DNA from: Streptacidiphilus anmyonensis
Lineage (GTDB): Bacteria > Actinomycetota > Actinomycetes > Streptomycetales > Streptomycetaceae
DNA length: 48,670 bases
Direction of reading: 5' to 3'
NCBI RefSeq assembly: GCF_000787855.1
Contig: NZ_BBPQ01000021.1
Coordinates: forward strand, 57,302-105,971
In this document: positions 8,525 to 17,483 of the stretch, piece by piece
Layout of the letters: every line of letters starts with the position of its first letter
Numbering within the stretch: position 1 is the first letter of the stretch
Program-made: the position numbers and the translations under genes
The notes under the pieces: model-generated
Seen by the model: only the letters and a program-made list of their open reading frames with translations
Databases searched by the model: none
What the model was told of the DNA's origin: nothing

Positions 8525-8815
8525 TTGAGCGTACAGCCGGTCCACCGAGCCGACGACGACCCGCGCGTCCCGGCCATCGCGCGCAGCATCCAGGCCGTCG
8601 GCAACGCGCTGAGCAGCGAGAAGCGCCTCGCCTTCTACGCCGAGGTGCTCGGCGCGGAGGCCGGTGAGCCGATCAACCTGGTGATCGAGACGTGGTGGCG
8701 CGAGGCCATGCTGGACCAGCTTCCCGGTCGTGCCGAACGCCTCGCCGACGCACTCGCGCGGCGCGGCGGCGTCACCCTGGAGGAGCTCACCGCCCGGGCC
8801 GGCGGGCTGGATTGA
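8525..8815 (+). CDS. Hypothetical protein, first of a coupled pair
   Basis: 96 residues, mostly helical and soluble. The start is TTG, supported by a perfect AGGAGG at 8513-8518 six nt upstream. Visible segments are RSIQAVGNALSSEKRLAFY and the amphipathic C-terminus RAERLADALARRGGVTLEEL. Its stop overlaps the next gene's TTG start (TTGA). The size, order and coupling resemble type II toxin-antitoxin modules, but no antitoxin domain is recognised. Confidence 0.7.
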   Translation: MSVQPVHRADDDPRVPAIARSIQAVGNALSSEKRLAFYAEVLGAEAGEPINLVIETWWREAMLDQLPGRAERLADALARRGGVTLEELTARAGGLD

Positions 8816-9120
8816 CCGGGCCCGACCCGACGCCGCACCGCTGGAGCCTGGTCACCGGACCGGGCGTGGACGACGTGCTGCTCGACATGCTGAAATCCGA
8901 CGACGCGGGCGAGGCGCTGTGCCGCTCCGTGCTGAGTTTCCTGCGCGCGCTCGCGCTGGAGGCGGGCGCGGCGGTCGACGCGGGTCGCGAGGCGCCGGGC
9001 GTACGGCTGTCCGACGGGCGGCTCTCGCTGGTGATACCGCGTGAGCCCGTGCTCGTCTCCTACGTGGTGCTGCCCGACCACCGCGAACTGCGCGTCACCG
9101 ACGTGGTCTGGATGGCCTGA
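8812..9120 (+). CDS. Hypothetical protein, second of a coupled pair (weakly RelE-like)
   Basis: 102 residues. The TTG at 8812 overlaps the upstream stop by 3 nt, consistent with coupling. The C-terminal strands (VRLSDGRLSLVIPREP, YVVLPDHRELRVTDVVWM) recall the strand order of RelE/HigB-type toxins, where Arg and Tyr near the C-terminus matter, but the match is by eye only. It may instead be a small protein of unknown role. An internal start is possible. Confidence 0.6.
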   Translation: MTGPDPTPHRWSLVTGPGVDDVLLDMLKSDDAGEALCRSVLSFLRALALEAGAAVDAGREAPGVRLSDGRLSLVIPREPVLVSYVVLPDHRELRVTDVVWMA

Positions 9121-9222
9121 GCCTCAGCGACTGAGCGCCTCAACGTCGCAGCGCCGCAGCGCCGCAGCGGTGAGCCTCAGCCCGGCTGCGCCGAGGCTCA
9201 CCGCCGAGCTCACCACGGAGCC

Positions 9223-9678
9223 TCACGCGAGCAGTGTCGCGGCCATACGCGGCAGCGTCCGACCCGGGATCGACGCGGAGGGGGAGGCGCCGACGACCTC
9301 GGCGCCCATCGCCCGGTAGAACGGCTCGGCGTTCGGATCCGCGTCCAGCTCCAGGCGCGTGCAGCCCAGCTCGCGCGCGGCCGCCGCCACGTGCCGGTAG
9401 AGCGCCCGGCCGACACCGCGCCCGATCGCCTCCGGGGCGACGAACAGCATCCCGAGCTCGCCCACCGGCGGCGTGCCCTCCAACGTGGCCAGCCCCAGCA
9501 GCCGCCCGTCCTGCTCCGCGACCACGGCGCGCCTCGCGGCCAGCTCCGCGCCGTCCAGGGTCAGCTCCTCCCGACACGCCGCCAGGAACGCCTCGCCGTA
9601 TCCCCAGTAGCCCTTGGACCGCAGCGCGAGCTCGCTCAGCGCGGCGGCCTCCGCAGGCAGCGCGGGCCTGATCCGCAT
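9223..9678 (-). CDS. GNAT-family N-acetyltransferase
   Basis: 151 residues, the normal single-domain length. The acetyl-CoA binding motif A is LFVAPEAIGRGVGRALYRHV, and the C-terminal DADPNAEPFYRAMGAE is motif B. It should acetylate a small molecule or protein amine; the substrate cannot be told. A GTG at 9681 directly precedes the chosen ATG and either could be used. GGGGAAGGGA upstream is the ribosome site. It lies 16 nt after the SnoaL-like gene and is probably co-transcribed with it. Confidence 0.85.
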   Translation of the reverse strand: MRIRPALPAEAAALSELALRSKGYWGYGEAFLAACREELTLDGAELAARRAVVAEQDGRLLGLATLEGTPPVGELGMLFVAPEAIGRGVGRALYRHVAAAARELGCTRLELDADPNAEPFYRAMGAEVVGASPSASIPGRTLPRMAATLLA

Positions 9679-9694
9679 CACGACGTCCCTTCCC

Positions 9695-10198
9695 CTACCG
9701 TCCGCTGGGCGCGAGACGCTCGGTGTCCGCGCCGAACGGCAGGTGGACCGTGCGGACGGCGAGCAGCCAGCGCCCGTCGACCCTGCGGAAGACGTCCTCG
9801 TAGTGACCGACGTTGGCGGGCAGCCGCGGCTCGATCATGCCGCCGGTGTATCCGTCGACCCGGTACGTCGTCAGATACGAGACGGAGCGGGCCGTCGTCG
9901 CCGACTCGACCGTGACCAGGATGTTCGTCATCAGGCGCCGCGAGAGCCGGTCCGCCGGGCGTCCGGCGAAGTAGGCACGCAGCGTCTCGCGTCCCTCGAC
10001 CCGGCGGTCGCCGTACGGCCAGTGCCACACCCCGTCCTCGGTGAACAGCTCCGCGACGGAACCGGGCTCGCCGAGGTCGAGGCGGTGGACGAAGTCGACG
10101 ACGAGACGCTCGCAGGCCCGCTCGGCCAGCAGGGTCTCCAGGTCGCCGAGGGGAGTGGTGTCGGGAAGGCCGGCACGGTCATTCTCATTGAGCGTCAT
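9695..10198 (-). CDS. SnoaL-like (NTF2-fold) domain protein
   Basis: 167 residues. After a helical start (ACERLVVDFVHRLDLG) comes the cone-shaped NTF2-like fold: VAELFTEDGVWHWPYGDRR, RETLRAYFAGR, and the closing HYEDVFRRVDGRWLLAVRTV. Members are polyketide cyclases, dehydratases or orphan binding proteins. No polyketide genes are nearby, so a specific reaction cannot be assigned. GGAAGGG precedes the ATG. Confidence 0.8.
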   Translation of the reverse strand: MTLNENDRAGLPDTTPLGDLETLLAERACERLVVDFVHRLDLGEPGSVAELFTEDGVWHWPYGDRRVEGRETLRAYFAGRPADRLSRRLMTNILVTVESATTARSVSYLTTYRVDGYTGGMIEPRLPANVGHYEDVFRRVDGRWLLAVRTVHLPFGADTERLAPSGR

Positions 10199-10280
10199 GG
10201 GCCCTTCCTACCAACCCGTTCGCGGCGTCGACCAGCGGATTTCCCCCGCCGGAGGGCCGGGCCGGGGTGAGGCCGCGTCC

Positions 10281-11108
10281 TCAGCCCATCCAGTCGAACG
10301 TGTCCGGGTCCGGGCCGATGCGCCCGCCGCGGTCGAGCTCCGCGATCACGGCCAGGTCCTCGGCGTCCAGGGCGAAGTCGAAGACGTCGAAGTTCTGCCG
10401 GATCCGCTCCGGCGTCACCGACTTGGGGATGACGACGTTGCCCAGTTGCAGGTGCCAGCGCAGCACGACCTGTGCGGCGGTCTTGCCGTGCTTCTTGCCG
10501 ATCGCCACCAGCGAGGCGTCCTCCAGCAGCCCGCGGCCCTGCCCGAGGGGGCTCCACGCCTCCGTGGCGATCCCGTGCCTCGCGTGCAGTGCGCGCAGCT
10601 GCTTCTGGGGGAAGTACGGGTGCAGCTCGACCTGGTTGACGGCCGGCGCCAGGTCCGTCTCCGCGAACAGCCGCTCCAGGTGCTTGGCGTTGAAGTTCGA
10701 CACGCCGACGGCCCGCGCCTGCCCGCCTGCGGCGATCTTCTCCAGCGCCCGCCAGGCGTCCACGTACCGGTCCCGCGACGGCACCGGCCAGTGGATCAGG
10801 TACAGGTCCACGTAGTCGAGGCCGAGTCGGGTCAGGCTGGCGTCGAAGGCGCGCAGCGCGTCGTCGTGGGAGTGCTCGGTGTTCCACAGCTTGGTGGTGA
10901 CGAACAGCTCGTCGCGCGGCACGCCGCTCTCGCGCAGCGCGAGCCCGACGCCCTCCTCGTTCCCGTAGATGGCGGCGGTGTCGATGCTCCGGTAGCCGAC
11001 ACGCAGCGCCTCCGCGACGACGCTGCGGGCCTCCGCGTCCGGCACCTGCCAGACGCCGAAGCCCAGCTGGGGCATGGTCAGACCGTTGTTCAGCGTGATC
11101 GTCTGCAT
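10281..11108 (-). CDS. Aldo/keto reductase, 2,5-diketo-gluconate reductase-like
   Basis: 275 residues, a full-length AKR barrel. The catalytic tetrad is Asp43, Tyr48 (DTAAIYGNEE), Lys73 (VTTKLW) and His106 (LIHWP). The NADPH-binding end carries IPKSVTPERIRQN. It should reduce aldehydes or ketones with NADPH in the cytoplasm; the natural substrate is open. No good Shine-Dalgarno precedes the ATG. A CAGACT box 8 nt upstream may allow a near-leaderless transcript. Confidence 0.9.
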   Translation of the reverse strand: MQTITLNNGLTMPQLGFGVWQVPDAEARSVVAEALRVGYRSIDTAAIYGNEEGVGLALRESGVPRDELFVTTKLWNTEHSHDDALRAFDASLTRLGLDYVDLYLIHWPVPSRDRYVDAWRALEKIAAGGQARAVGVSNFNAKHLERLFAETDLAPAVNQVELHPYFPQKQLRALHARHGIATEAWSPLGQGRGLLEDASLVAIGKKHGKTAAQVVLRWHLQLGNVVIPKSVTPERIRQNFDVFDFALDAEDLAVIAELDRGGRIGPDPDTFDWMG

Positions 11109-11447
11109 GGACGCCAGTCTGCCAGCCGGGACCCCGGACTCCCGCCAGGCACGGCCCGTGCCGCGGCGGAACCCGCCTCGCCCACGCCGTACGGTCGGTC
11201 AGTGACTGCCGTCCGGCGGGCAGTTGCCGTGGCCGCGCCGGCGACGCCGTCGCCCGACGCTCTCGGCAGCTGTGCGCAGCACGCGGTCAGCCGGGCGTTC
11301 GCCGTCCATTCGTCTGTGCGCTGCCGAGGGGCCCTTGCGCGTTCTCGTCAGCCTGCAGAGAATCCTCCGGGCGCTGTTCAACTTGTTCAGACAGGTTGGC
11401 GGGCCCGGAGATCCCGTAGCCGGCAGCACCAACACACCGGAGCCGAC
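11109..11447. other. Intergenic region between the AKR and phospholipase C genes
   Basis: 339 nt without a credible gene, holding the divergent promoters. It contains an ACTGCC/GGCAGT inverted repeat near 11205-11224 and two GTTCA units at 11376 and 11385. The latter recall a PHO box but have the wrong period (9 rather than 11). Confidence 0.4.
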
Positions 11448-13511
11448 ATGTCCTCGCTGAACCGACGCCGCTTCCTCCAGCTCGCGGGCGGTACCGCAGC
11501 CGCCACCGCCCTCTCGTCCAGCATCGCGCGGGCCGCATCGATCCCCGCGAACCGCGCCAGCGGGAGCCTGCGCGACGTCGAGCACATCGTCGTGCTGATG
11601 CAGGAGAACCGATCCTTCGACCACTACTTCGGCACGCTGCGCGGCGTCCGCGGCTTCGGGGACCCGAACCCGGTCACCCTGCCGTCCGGCAAGGCCGTCT
11701 GGTACCAGAACGACGGCGGCGCGAACGGCGGCAAGGACGTGCTGCCGTTCCACCCGGACGCGCCCGACATGGGCCTGCAGTTCCTCGAGGACCTGCCGCA
11801 CGACTGGAACTCGACCCACGGCGCGCTCAACCACGGCCGCTACGACCGCTGGGTGCCCACCAAGAGCGCGACCTCGATGGCGCACCTGACCCGTGACGAC
11901 ATCCCGTTCCACTACGCCCTCGCCGACGCGTTCACCGTCTGCGACGCCTACCACTGCTCGCTGCTCGGCCCCACCGACCCGAACCGCTACTACATGTGGA
12001 CGGGCTACTGCGGCAACGACGGCAAGGGTGGCGGCCCGGTCATCTCCAACGCCGAGGCCGGCTACGCCTGGACCACCTACCCCGAGCGCCTGGAGGCGGC
12101 CGGCGTCTCCTGGAAGATCTACCAGGACGTCGGCACCGGCCTGGACGGCAACGGCTACTGGGGCTGGACCAGCGACGCGTACATCGGCAACTACGGCGAC
12201 AACTCGCTGCTCTACTTCGACCAGTACCGCAACGCCCAGCCCGGCGACCCGCTGTACGACAAGGCCCGCACCGGAACGAACGTCAGCGCCGGCGACGGCT
12301 TCTTCGACGTCCTGCGCGCCGACGTCAAGGCGGGCAAGCTGCCGCAGGTCTCCTGGATCGTCGCGCCCGAGGCGTTCACCGAGCACCCCAACTGGCCCGT
12401 CAATTACGGTGCCTGGTACCTCTCGCAGGTCCTCGACGCGCTGACGGCCGACCCGGAGGTGTGGAGCCGCACCGCGCTGCTGATCACCTACGACGAGAAC
12501 GACGGTTTCTTCGACCACGTCGTCCCGCCGTTCGCGCCCGAGAGCGCGGCCCAGGGCGCGTCCACCGCGGACATCTCCCAGGAGCTGTACTCCGGCAGCG
12601 GCGGCGTCTCCGGCCCCTACGGCCTCGGGCCGCGCGTGCCGATGCTCGTGGTCTCGCCCTGGAGCACCGGCGGCTACGTCTGCTCGCAGACCTTCGACCA
12701 CACCTCGATCATCCAGTTCATCGAGCAGCGCTTCGGTGTGCACGAGCCGAACATCTCGCCCTGGCGCCGCGCGGTCTGCGGCGACCTGACGGCCGCGTTC
12801 GACTTCCGCCGCCACCACGCGGCCACGCCGAGCCTGCCGTCCACGGCGGCCTATGTGCCCAAGGACGCCAACCGCCACCCCGACTACGTGCCGACGCTGC
12901 CCGCCAACCCGGCGCTGCCGACCCAGGAGCCCGGCACCCGGCCGGCCCGCCCGCTCCCGTACGACCTGCGCGTCGACGGCAGCGTGGACGCGCAGGGCGC
13001 GCTGACGGTGGACTTCGCCAGCCGCGGACACGTCGGCGCGCAGTTCCTGGCCACCTCCACCACCCGCACGGACGGCCCGTGGAGCTTCACGGTCGAGGCG
13101 GGCCGTGAGCTCTCCCACGCCTGGACGGCCCCCGCCAGCGGCCCGTACGAGCTCACCGTGCACGGCCCGGCCGGCTTCGTGCGCCAGTTCCGCGGCGAGG
13201 CGGGCGACCGCGGCGTCGAGGTGACGGCCCGTCACGACGGCTCCTCGGGCCACCTGCTGCTCACCCTCACCAACCACGCGCCGACCGCGCTGCGCGTCGC
13301 CCTCGTCGACGCCTACGGGTCGCAGCACCCGGCCACGGTCCAGCTGCGCGCCGGGGCCAAGGTCGAGCACCGCATCGACACCGGCCGCACCTCCGGCTGG
13401 TACGACATCTCCGTCCTGACGGAGCAGCACCCCTCGGCGCTGCGCCGCCTCGCCGGCCACGTCGAGACCGGGCGGGCCACCACCAGCGACCCGGCCATCG
13501 GCCGCCGCTGA
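11448..13511 (+). CDS. Phosphocholine-type phospholipase C, Tat-exported
   Basis: 687 residues, usual for non-hemolytic phospholipase C of the acid phosphatase AcpA/PLC family. A Tat signal (NRRRFLQLAGG) is followed by the catalytic domain with QENRSFDHYFG at 52-62, HCSLLGPTDPNRYYMWTG and ITYDENDGFFDHVVPP, then two small C-terminal beta domains (about 500-680) typical of this family. It cleaves phosphatidylcholine-like lipids to diacylglycerol and the phosphorylated head group outside the cell, often to gain phosphate. GGAG lies before the ATG. A strong hairpin follows the stop. Confidence 0.9.
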   Translation: MSSLNRRRFLQLAGGTAAATALSSSIARAASIPANRASGSLRDVEHIVVLMQENRSFDHYFGTLRGVRGFGDPNPVTLPSGKAVWYQNDGGANGGKDVLPFHPDAPDMGLQFLEDLPHDWNSTHGALNHGRYDRWVPTKSATSMAHLTRDDIPFHYALADAFTVCDAYHCSLLGPTDPNRYYMWTGYCGNDGKGGGPVISNAEAGYAWTTYPERLEAAGVSWKIYQDVGTGLDGNGYWGWTSDAYIGNYGDNSLLYFDQYRNAQPGDPLYDKARTGTNVSAGDGFFDVLRADVKAGKLPQVSWIVAPEAFTEHPNWPVNYGAWYLSQVLDALTADPEVWSRTALLITYDENDGFFDHVVPPFAPESAAQGASTADISQELYSGSGGVSGPYGLGPRVPMLVVSPWSTGGYVCSQTFDHTSIIQFIEQRFGVHEPNISPWRRAVCGDLTAAFDFRRHHAATPSLPSTAAYVPKDANRHPDYVPTLPANPALPTQEPGTRPARPLPYDLRVDGSVDAQGALTVDFASRGHVGAQFLATSTTRTDGPWSFTVEAGRELSHAWTAPASGPYELTVHGPAGFVRQFRGEAGDRGVEVTARHDGSSGHLLLTLTNHAPTALRVALVDAYGSQHPATVQLRAGAKVEHRIDTGRTSGWYDISVLTEQHPSALRRLAGHVETGRATTSDPAIGRR

Positions 13512-13537
13512 CGGTTTCCGCGTTCTGCACGCGTGCT

Positions 13538-13564
13538 GCCCCGGCGGACGACGTCCGCCGGGGC
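13538..13564 (+). terminator. Terminator hairpin after phospholipase C
   Basis: A perfect 12-bp GC stem (13538-13549 with 13553-13564) with a 3-nt loop, 27 nt after the stop codon. Confidence 0.75.
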
Positions 13565-13582
13565 CGCACGCGTGACGACGCG

Positions 13583-13680
13583 CTGAGCGTGCCTGCCGGC
13601 CGCTGGCCGCTGGCCGCTGGCTGAGCGTGCCTGCCGTCGGCTGCCTCACGTCGGCCGCCTGACGCCTGATGCCCGCCGTC
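13583..13680. repeat. Short degenerate direct repeats
   Basis: GAGCGTGCCTGCCG occurs twice about 38 nt apart with CTGGCCG units between. No coding potential. It lies between two converging genes. Confidence 0.5.
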
Positions 13681-13701
13681 CCCGCTGACTGCCGCCCGGT
13701 C

Positions 13702-14265
13702 TCAGCCCCGGCAGAGGTGGGCCTCCAGCGGCCCCGGCAGCGGGTAGACGCGCTCCGGCGGGAGCAGCCGCTGCGCCTTGGCGGACTGCCCGCCCTGCAC
13801 CAGCGCGGCGGTCTTGCGGACCAGCGGGGTGAGGTCGGTGAGGCCGACGCCCCAGTCGTCGGTGAACGTGCGGATCAGCCCGCGGCCGACACCGACCTGG
13901 ATGCTGTAGTGGTTCAGCGCCGCCCCGCGGGCCGAGCGTTCCGGGTCCCACTGGACATGCACGGGCGCCCGCGCCACCGCCGCCGGGTCACCGGTCGTCA
14001 GGACGGCCTGGGACAGCGCCTCCTCCCAGCCCTGCCGGGTGATCCGTACGGCGAGGACGCGTTCCTGTCCGGGCTTGCGCGCCCAGTTGCTGCGGTGCAT
14101 CAGCCACAGGAACGAGGGCTTGATCCACGTCATCCGCCCGAACGAGAACGGCGGGACGAAGTGCCCGGCGCGCAGCGCGGCGTCGGCCATCGCGGGCGGG
14201 TAGGCCTGGTAGACGGTGATCGTGCGGTCGTCGTAGTCGGCGCGAACCTGGAACCGGGGCGTCAT
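13702..14265 (-). CDS. DUF4291 domain protein
   Basis: 187 residues from the ATG at 14265. The family pattern is clear: [15 protein letters not shown] at the start, then [18 protein letters not shown] and the middle strand [10 protein letters not shown]. Function of DUF4291 is unknown. GAGGG lies 9 nt before the chosen start; an ATG six codons upstream (14283) is less like the family. It converges on the phospholipase C gene and is divergent from the SGNH lipase gene. Confidence 0.85.
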   Translation of the reverse strand: MTPRFQVRADYDDRTITVYQAYPPAMADAALRAGHFVPPFSFGRMTWIKPSFLWLMHRSNWARKPGQERVLAVRITRQGWEEALSQAVLTTGDPAAVARAPVHVQWDPERSARGAALNHYSIQVGVGRGLIRTFTDDWGVGLTDLTPLVRKTAALVQGGQSAKAQRLLPPERVYPLPGPLEAHLCRG

Positions 14266-14396
14266 GGGTCCGCACCCTCGCATCTACAGAACCCGCCCCG
14301 CCAGCTGTTTTCCACCCGAAACGGGGCAGCTGACGCGCAATCAGCCGAGCCATGTCACGGATGGCGTCACGTCTCTTGCCCTCTCGTGAACCAGTG

Positions 14397-14419
14397 GGTA
14401 ACTTCCCGGTCGGTAACTT
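14397..14419 (+). promoter_or_regulatory. Direct repeat GGTAACTT, candidate control site
   Basis: GGTAACTT occurs at 14397-14404 and 14412-14419, 15 nt apart, in an AT-rich patch about 90-110 nt upstream of the secreted lipase start. The spacing would place two protein subunits on a similar helix face. Confidence 0.4.
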
Positions 14420-14509
14420 AGCGGAAACGTCGACGACACCTGATCTCTCCCCGGGCGCCGTCGATTTTTCTCCTGTCACGGCCCCACCCCCGGTTCAAGG
14501 AGACCCCGC

Positions 14510-15391
14510 ATGTCGCTCAGTGCCCGCTCCCGTCGTCTCGCCGCGGCCGCCGCGGCCGTCTCCGCCGTCGCGGGGATGTGCCTCGCCGTCCCCGCCCAGG
14601 CGCAGGCGTCCTCCGCGCTGAACTACGTCGCGATGGGCGACAGCTACAGCGCCGGCTCCGGCGTGCTGCCGCTCGACCTGAGCGCGCCGCTGGAGTGCGC
14701 CCGGTCGGCCGTCAACTACCCCCACGACCTGGCGAGCAGACTCGGGCTCGACCTCACCGACGTCACCTGCGGCGGCGCGAAGACGCAGGACTACGCCGGC
14801 TCCCAGTACCCCGGCGTCGCCCCGCAGCTGGACGCGCTGAACGACAGCACCGACCTGGTCACCATGACCATCGGCGGCAACGACAGCAACACCTTCATCG
14901 ACGCGGTCCTCGCCTGCGGCTCGGCGGGCGTGGTCACCCTCGGGTTCGGCCACCCGTGCCAGTCGATCTACGGCGACAGCTTCGACAACACCATCGACAC
15001 CACGACCTACCAGTCCCTCGACGCCACGCTCGCCGCCGTCAAGGCCAAGGCCCCCAACGCGCGCATCGCCATCGTCGGCTACCCGTGGATCGTCCCGGCG
15101 CAGGCCGTGTCCGGCTGCTTCGCCAAGATGCCGATCGCCTCCGGCGACATCCCCTACCTGCGGGACCTCGAGGCCCACCTCAACGCCGCCGTCCAGCGCG
15201 CCGCCGCCGACAACGGCGTCACCTACGTCGACATGTCCGCCGTCTCCAACGGCCACGACGCCTGCGAGCCGGCGAGCACCCGCTGGATCGAGCCCATCCT
15301 CTTCGGCACCAACTACGTGCCGGTCCACCCGAACGCGACCGGCGAGGCCGCGATGGCCAACCAGATCGCCGCCACCCTCGGCCTCGGCTGA
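14510..15391 (+). CDS. Secreted SGNH/GDSL lipase or esterase
   Basis: 293 residues. A Sec signal peptide ends near PAQAQA (about 28-33). The catalytic blocks are GDSYSAGSG with Ser45, the GGND block (IGGNDSNTF) and the C-terminal HPN (His273). Six Cys fit the three disulfides usual in Streptomyces SGNH lipases. It should hydrolyse lipid or short acyl esters outside the cell. AAGGAG lies 7 nt before the ATG. A hairpin follows. No close operon partner. Confidence 0.93.
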   Translation: MSLSARSRRLAAAAAAVSAVAGMCLAVPAQAQASSALNYVAMGDSYSAGSGVLPLDLSAPLECARSAVNYPHDLASRLGLDLTDVTCGGAKTQDYAGSQYPGVAPQLDALNDSTDLVTMTIGGNDSNTFIDAVLACGSAGVVTLGFGHPCQSIYGDSFDNTIDTTTYQSLDATLAAVKAKAPNARIAIVGYPWIVPAQAVSGCFAKMPIASGDIPYLRDLEAHLNAAVQRAAADNGVTYVDMSAVSNGHDACEPASTRWIEPILFGTNYVPVHPNATGEAAMANQIAATLGLG

Positions 15392-15794
15392 GCAGTCGTC
15401 GGCAGATCCGTCCGATCCGGGCCGGCCCTGCCGCACCGGGGCCGGCCCGGCCGCGCAAACCCTTCGACGATGCGCCGGGCCGCCTCTACCCTCCCTGGTC
15501 CCGCCTGTAAGCGGCTTGGATGCGGGATTGGACGCGGGGGAGAGGCGGCACGGCATGCGGCGCACCGATGCCGTCACAGCCGGTTCACAGCCCCCGGCCC
15601 GTGCGCGGCGCGGGACGTCACGCGTTCACCGAGTCGCCGTTCAGTGCTCATCCGAAACAGGACGGGGCGACTCCGGATCTCCCCTAGGCTGCGGCGCGAG
15701 ACGTGAGGCCGCGCCCGACCGGTGACGGCCCGCGTCCGCCGTGCCTACCCCGGGCACCGTCCAGGCGTCATCGTCGTCGTCGAGCGGAAGATCC
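15392..15794. other. Intergenic region before the glycosyltransferase
   Basis: About 400 nt. It contains the terminator at 15417-15450 and a TAGGCT -10-like box at 15685-15690. I see no gene: open frames here have poor codon use and no ribosome site. Confidence 0.4.
15417..15450 (+). terminator. Terminator hairpin after the SGNH lipase
   Basis: An 11-bp perfect stem (15417-15427 with 15440-15450) with a 12-nt loop, 25 nt after the stop. Confidence 0.6.
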
Positions 15795-17153
15795 ATGCAG
15801 GCTGTGCAGACCACCGCGCCCCCGGCCGCCGCCCCCGCGCCCCTCCACGTCCCCGCGCAGGCCACCCGGCCGCGCCGCGCCCGGCGCGGCGACGACGGGT
15901 GCGAGCGGCACCCCGCCTCGGCCGACCGGCCCCCGCGCGTGCTGGTCGTCACCGGCAGCGTCGGCGCCGGACACAACGGAGCCGCCAACGAGCTGACGCG
16001 CCGTCTGACCGACCTCGGCCTCGAGGTCAGCTGCCGCGACTACCTCGACACGCTGCCGCGCCGCTACCGGCGCCTGCTCCAGGACGGCTACGAGTTCAGC
16101 GCCGGGAAGATGCCCTGGTTCTTCGAGTGGCTGTTCCAGAACGAGGAGCACGACTCGGTGGTGCGCTCGCTCACCCTCTACCTGTGCAAGCTCGCCTCCC
16201 GCGAGCTGGGGCGCTGGGTGGACGAGGGCTGGGACGCGGTCGTCACCACCTTCCCGTTCGCCGCGCAGAGCATGGGCCTGCTGACGGAGGAGGGCGCTCT
16301 GACCGTCCCGACCGTCTGCTACCTCACCGACCCGGCCCCGCACCGCCTCTGGATCCACCCGAAGGTGCAGGTCCACCTCACCGTCACCGAGGCCACCGCC
16401 GCCGAGGGCCGCGACCGCTACGGCGTCCCGATGGCCGCCGCCGGACCGCTCGCCTGCGACAGCTTCGCCGCCTCGCTCCCCGCCGCCGAGCGCGCCGCGC
16501 TGCGGGCCGAACTCGGCGTGCCGGACGAAGAGTTGATGGCGCTGCTGATGACCGGCTCGATGGGGCTGGGCGACGTCACCGCCAGCGTCGAGGCGCTGCG
16601 CGCCGTCGACGGCGTGACGCCCGTCGTCCTGTGCGGCCGCAACGAACGCCTGCGGCAGAAGCTCTCCGCGCTCCCAAACGTGGTCGCGCTGGGCTGGCGC
16701 ACCGACGTGCCCGCGCTGATGGGCGCGGCGGACGTGCTGGTCCACAACGCCGGCGGGCTCTCCTTCACCGAGGCGCTCGTCGCGGGCCTGCCGGCGGTCA
16801 GCTACGAGGTCATCTCCGGGCACGGTCGCGCCAACGCCGCCACCCTGGCCGCCTCCGGCCTCGCCCCCTGGCCGCGCGACCGCCAGGCCCTCGCCCACGC
16901 CCTCGCGGAGCAGGCGGCCCGGGGCCGCGTCCACCTGGAGCCCCTGCCCGAGCACCGCCAGGCCGCCCACGTCGTCGCCGACCTCGCCCGGGACTGGCAC
17001 GCGAAGCACGCGGCGTCCCACGCCGCCGCGACCGGTACGGCGCGCGCGGGCTCCCGCGCCACCCGCCTCCTCACCGCGGGTGCCGAACGCCTCCGGCTCC
17101 GGCGGCCCGCCCCGCTCACCGAACCGGCGGCCAGGGTCCCGCGCCGCGCTTGA
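15795..17153 (+). CDS. MGDG synthase/UgtP-like lipid glycosyltransferase (GT28 type)
   Basis: 452 residues. After a Pro/Ala/Arg-rich, probably disordered, 45-residue lead comes VVTGSVGAGHNGAANEL, the hallmark GxGH start of MGDG synthase and processive diacylglycerol glucosyltransferases. VLVHNAGGLSFTEALVAGLP is the donor-sugar site. It should add a sugar to a membrane lipid such as diacylglycerol, at the cytoplasmic membrane face. The C-terminal 60 residues are basic and may touch lipid. Start: ATG at 15795 with GGAAG; a GTG at 15741 is an alternative. Confidence 0.82.
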   Translation: MQAVQTTAPPAAAPAPLHVPAQATRPRRARRGDDGCERHPASADRPPRVLVVTGSVGAGHNGAANELTRRLTDLGLEVSCRDYLDTLPRRYRRLLQDGYEFSAGKMPWFFEWLFQNEEHDSVVRSLTLYLCKLASRELGRWVDEGWDAVVTTFPFAAQSMGLLTEEGALTVPTVCYLTDPAPHRLWIHPKVQVHLTVTEATAAEGRDRYGVPMAAAGPLACDSFAASLPAAERAALRAELGVPDEELMALLMTGSMGLGDVTASVEALRAVDGVTPVVLCGRNERLRQKLSALPNVVALGWRTDVPALMGAADVLVHNAGGLSFTEALVAGLPAVSYEVISGHGRANAATLAASGLAPWPRDRQALAHALAEQAARGRVHLEPLPEHRQAAHVVADLARDWHAKHAASHAAATGTARAGSRATRLLTAGAERLRLRRPAPLTEPAARVPRRA

Positions 17154-17439
17154 GGATCCCGCGCCGGACGACCCCGCCCGGGCGCGGCGGCGTGAGAAGG
17201 CGCCGCCTGCGCTTGTGCAGCAGCGCCGGCCGGACCGGGACGAGCCCCACCGACCACGGCCGCCACCACGCCCCGAAGACCGCCGGGCCGTGGTCGACCC
17301 GGACGGTCCCGGTGACGATCACCGGGGTCGGCCTGCCGAGCATGGGCACGGGCGGGATGGCGAGGCTGACACGCTGCCACCGCCGGACCGCTCGAGCCGC
17401 CGTGGATCGAACGGATGCCCGGGACGGGACCGTGCGCAC
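17116..17439 (-). CDS. Small basic hypothetical protein, converging on the glycosyltransferase
   Basis: About 107 residues from a GTG at 17439, or fewer from an internal GTG/ATG. The middle of the frame has almost only G or C at third positions and a natural composition (RPTPVIVTGTVRV, GAWWRPWSVGLVPVRPA), a coding sign that the opposite strand lacks. The ends are Arg/Pro-rich and less convincing. It overlaps the 3' end of the glycosyltransferase gene by 38 nt in convergent order. It could be a gene remnant. No family recognised. Confidence 0.4.
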   Translation of the reverse strand: MRTVPSRASVRSTAARAVRRWQRVSLAIPPVPMLGRPTPVIVTGTVRVDHGPAVFGAWWRPWSVGLVPVRPALLHKRRRRLLTPPRPGGVVRRGILKRGAGPWPPVR

Positions 17440-17483
17440 GAGCGTAGCCCTGCCGCGGCCGCAGGACGCTCCTGCGGGTGACG

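Noticed and set aside
11376-11389. PHO box before phospholipase C
   Set aside because: Only two GTTCA units with a 9-nt period; PhoP boxes need about 11-nt periods and a longer conserved core.
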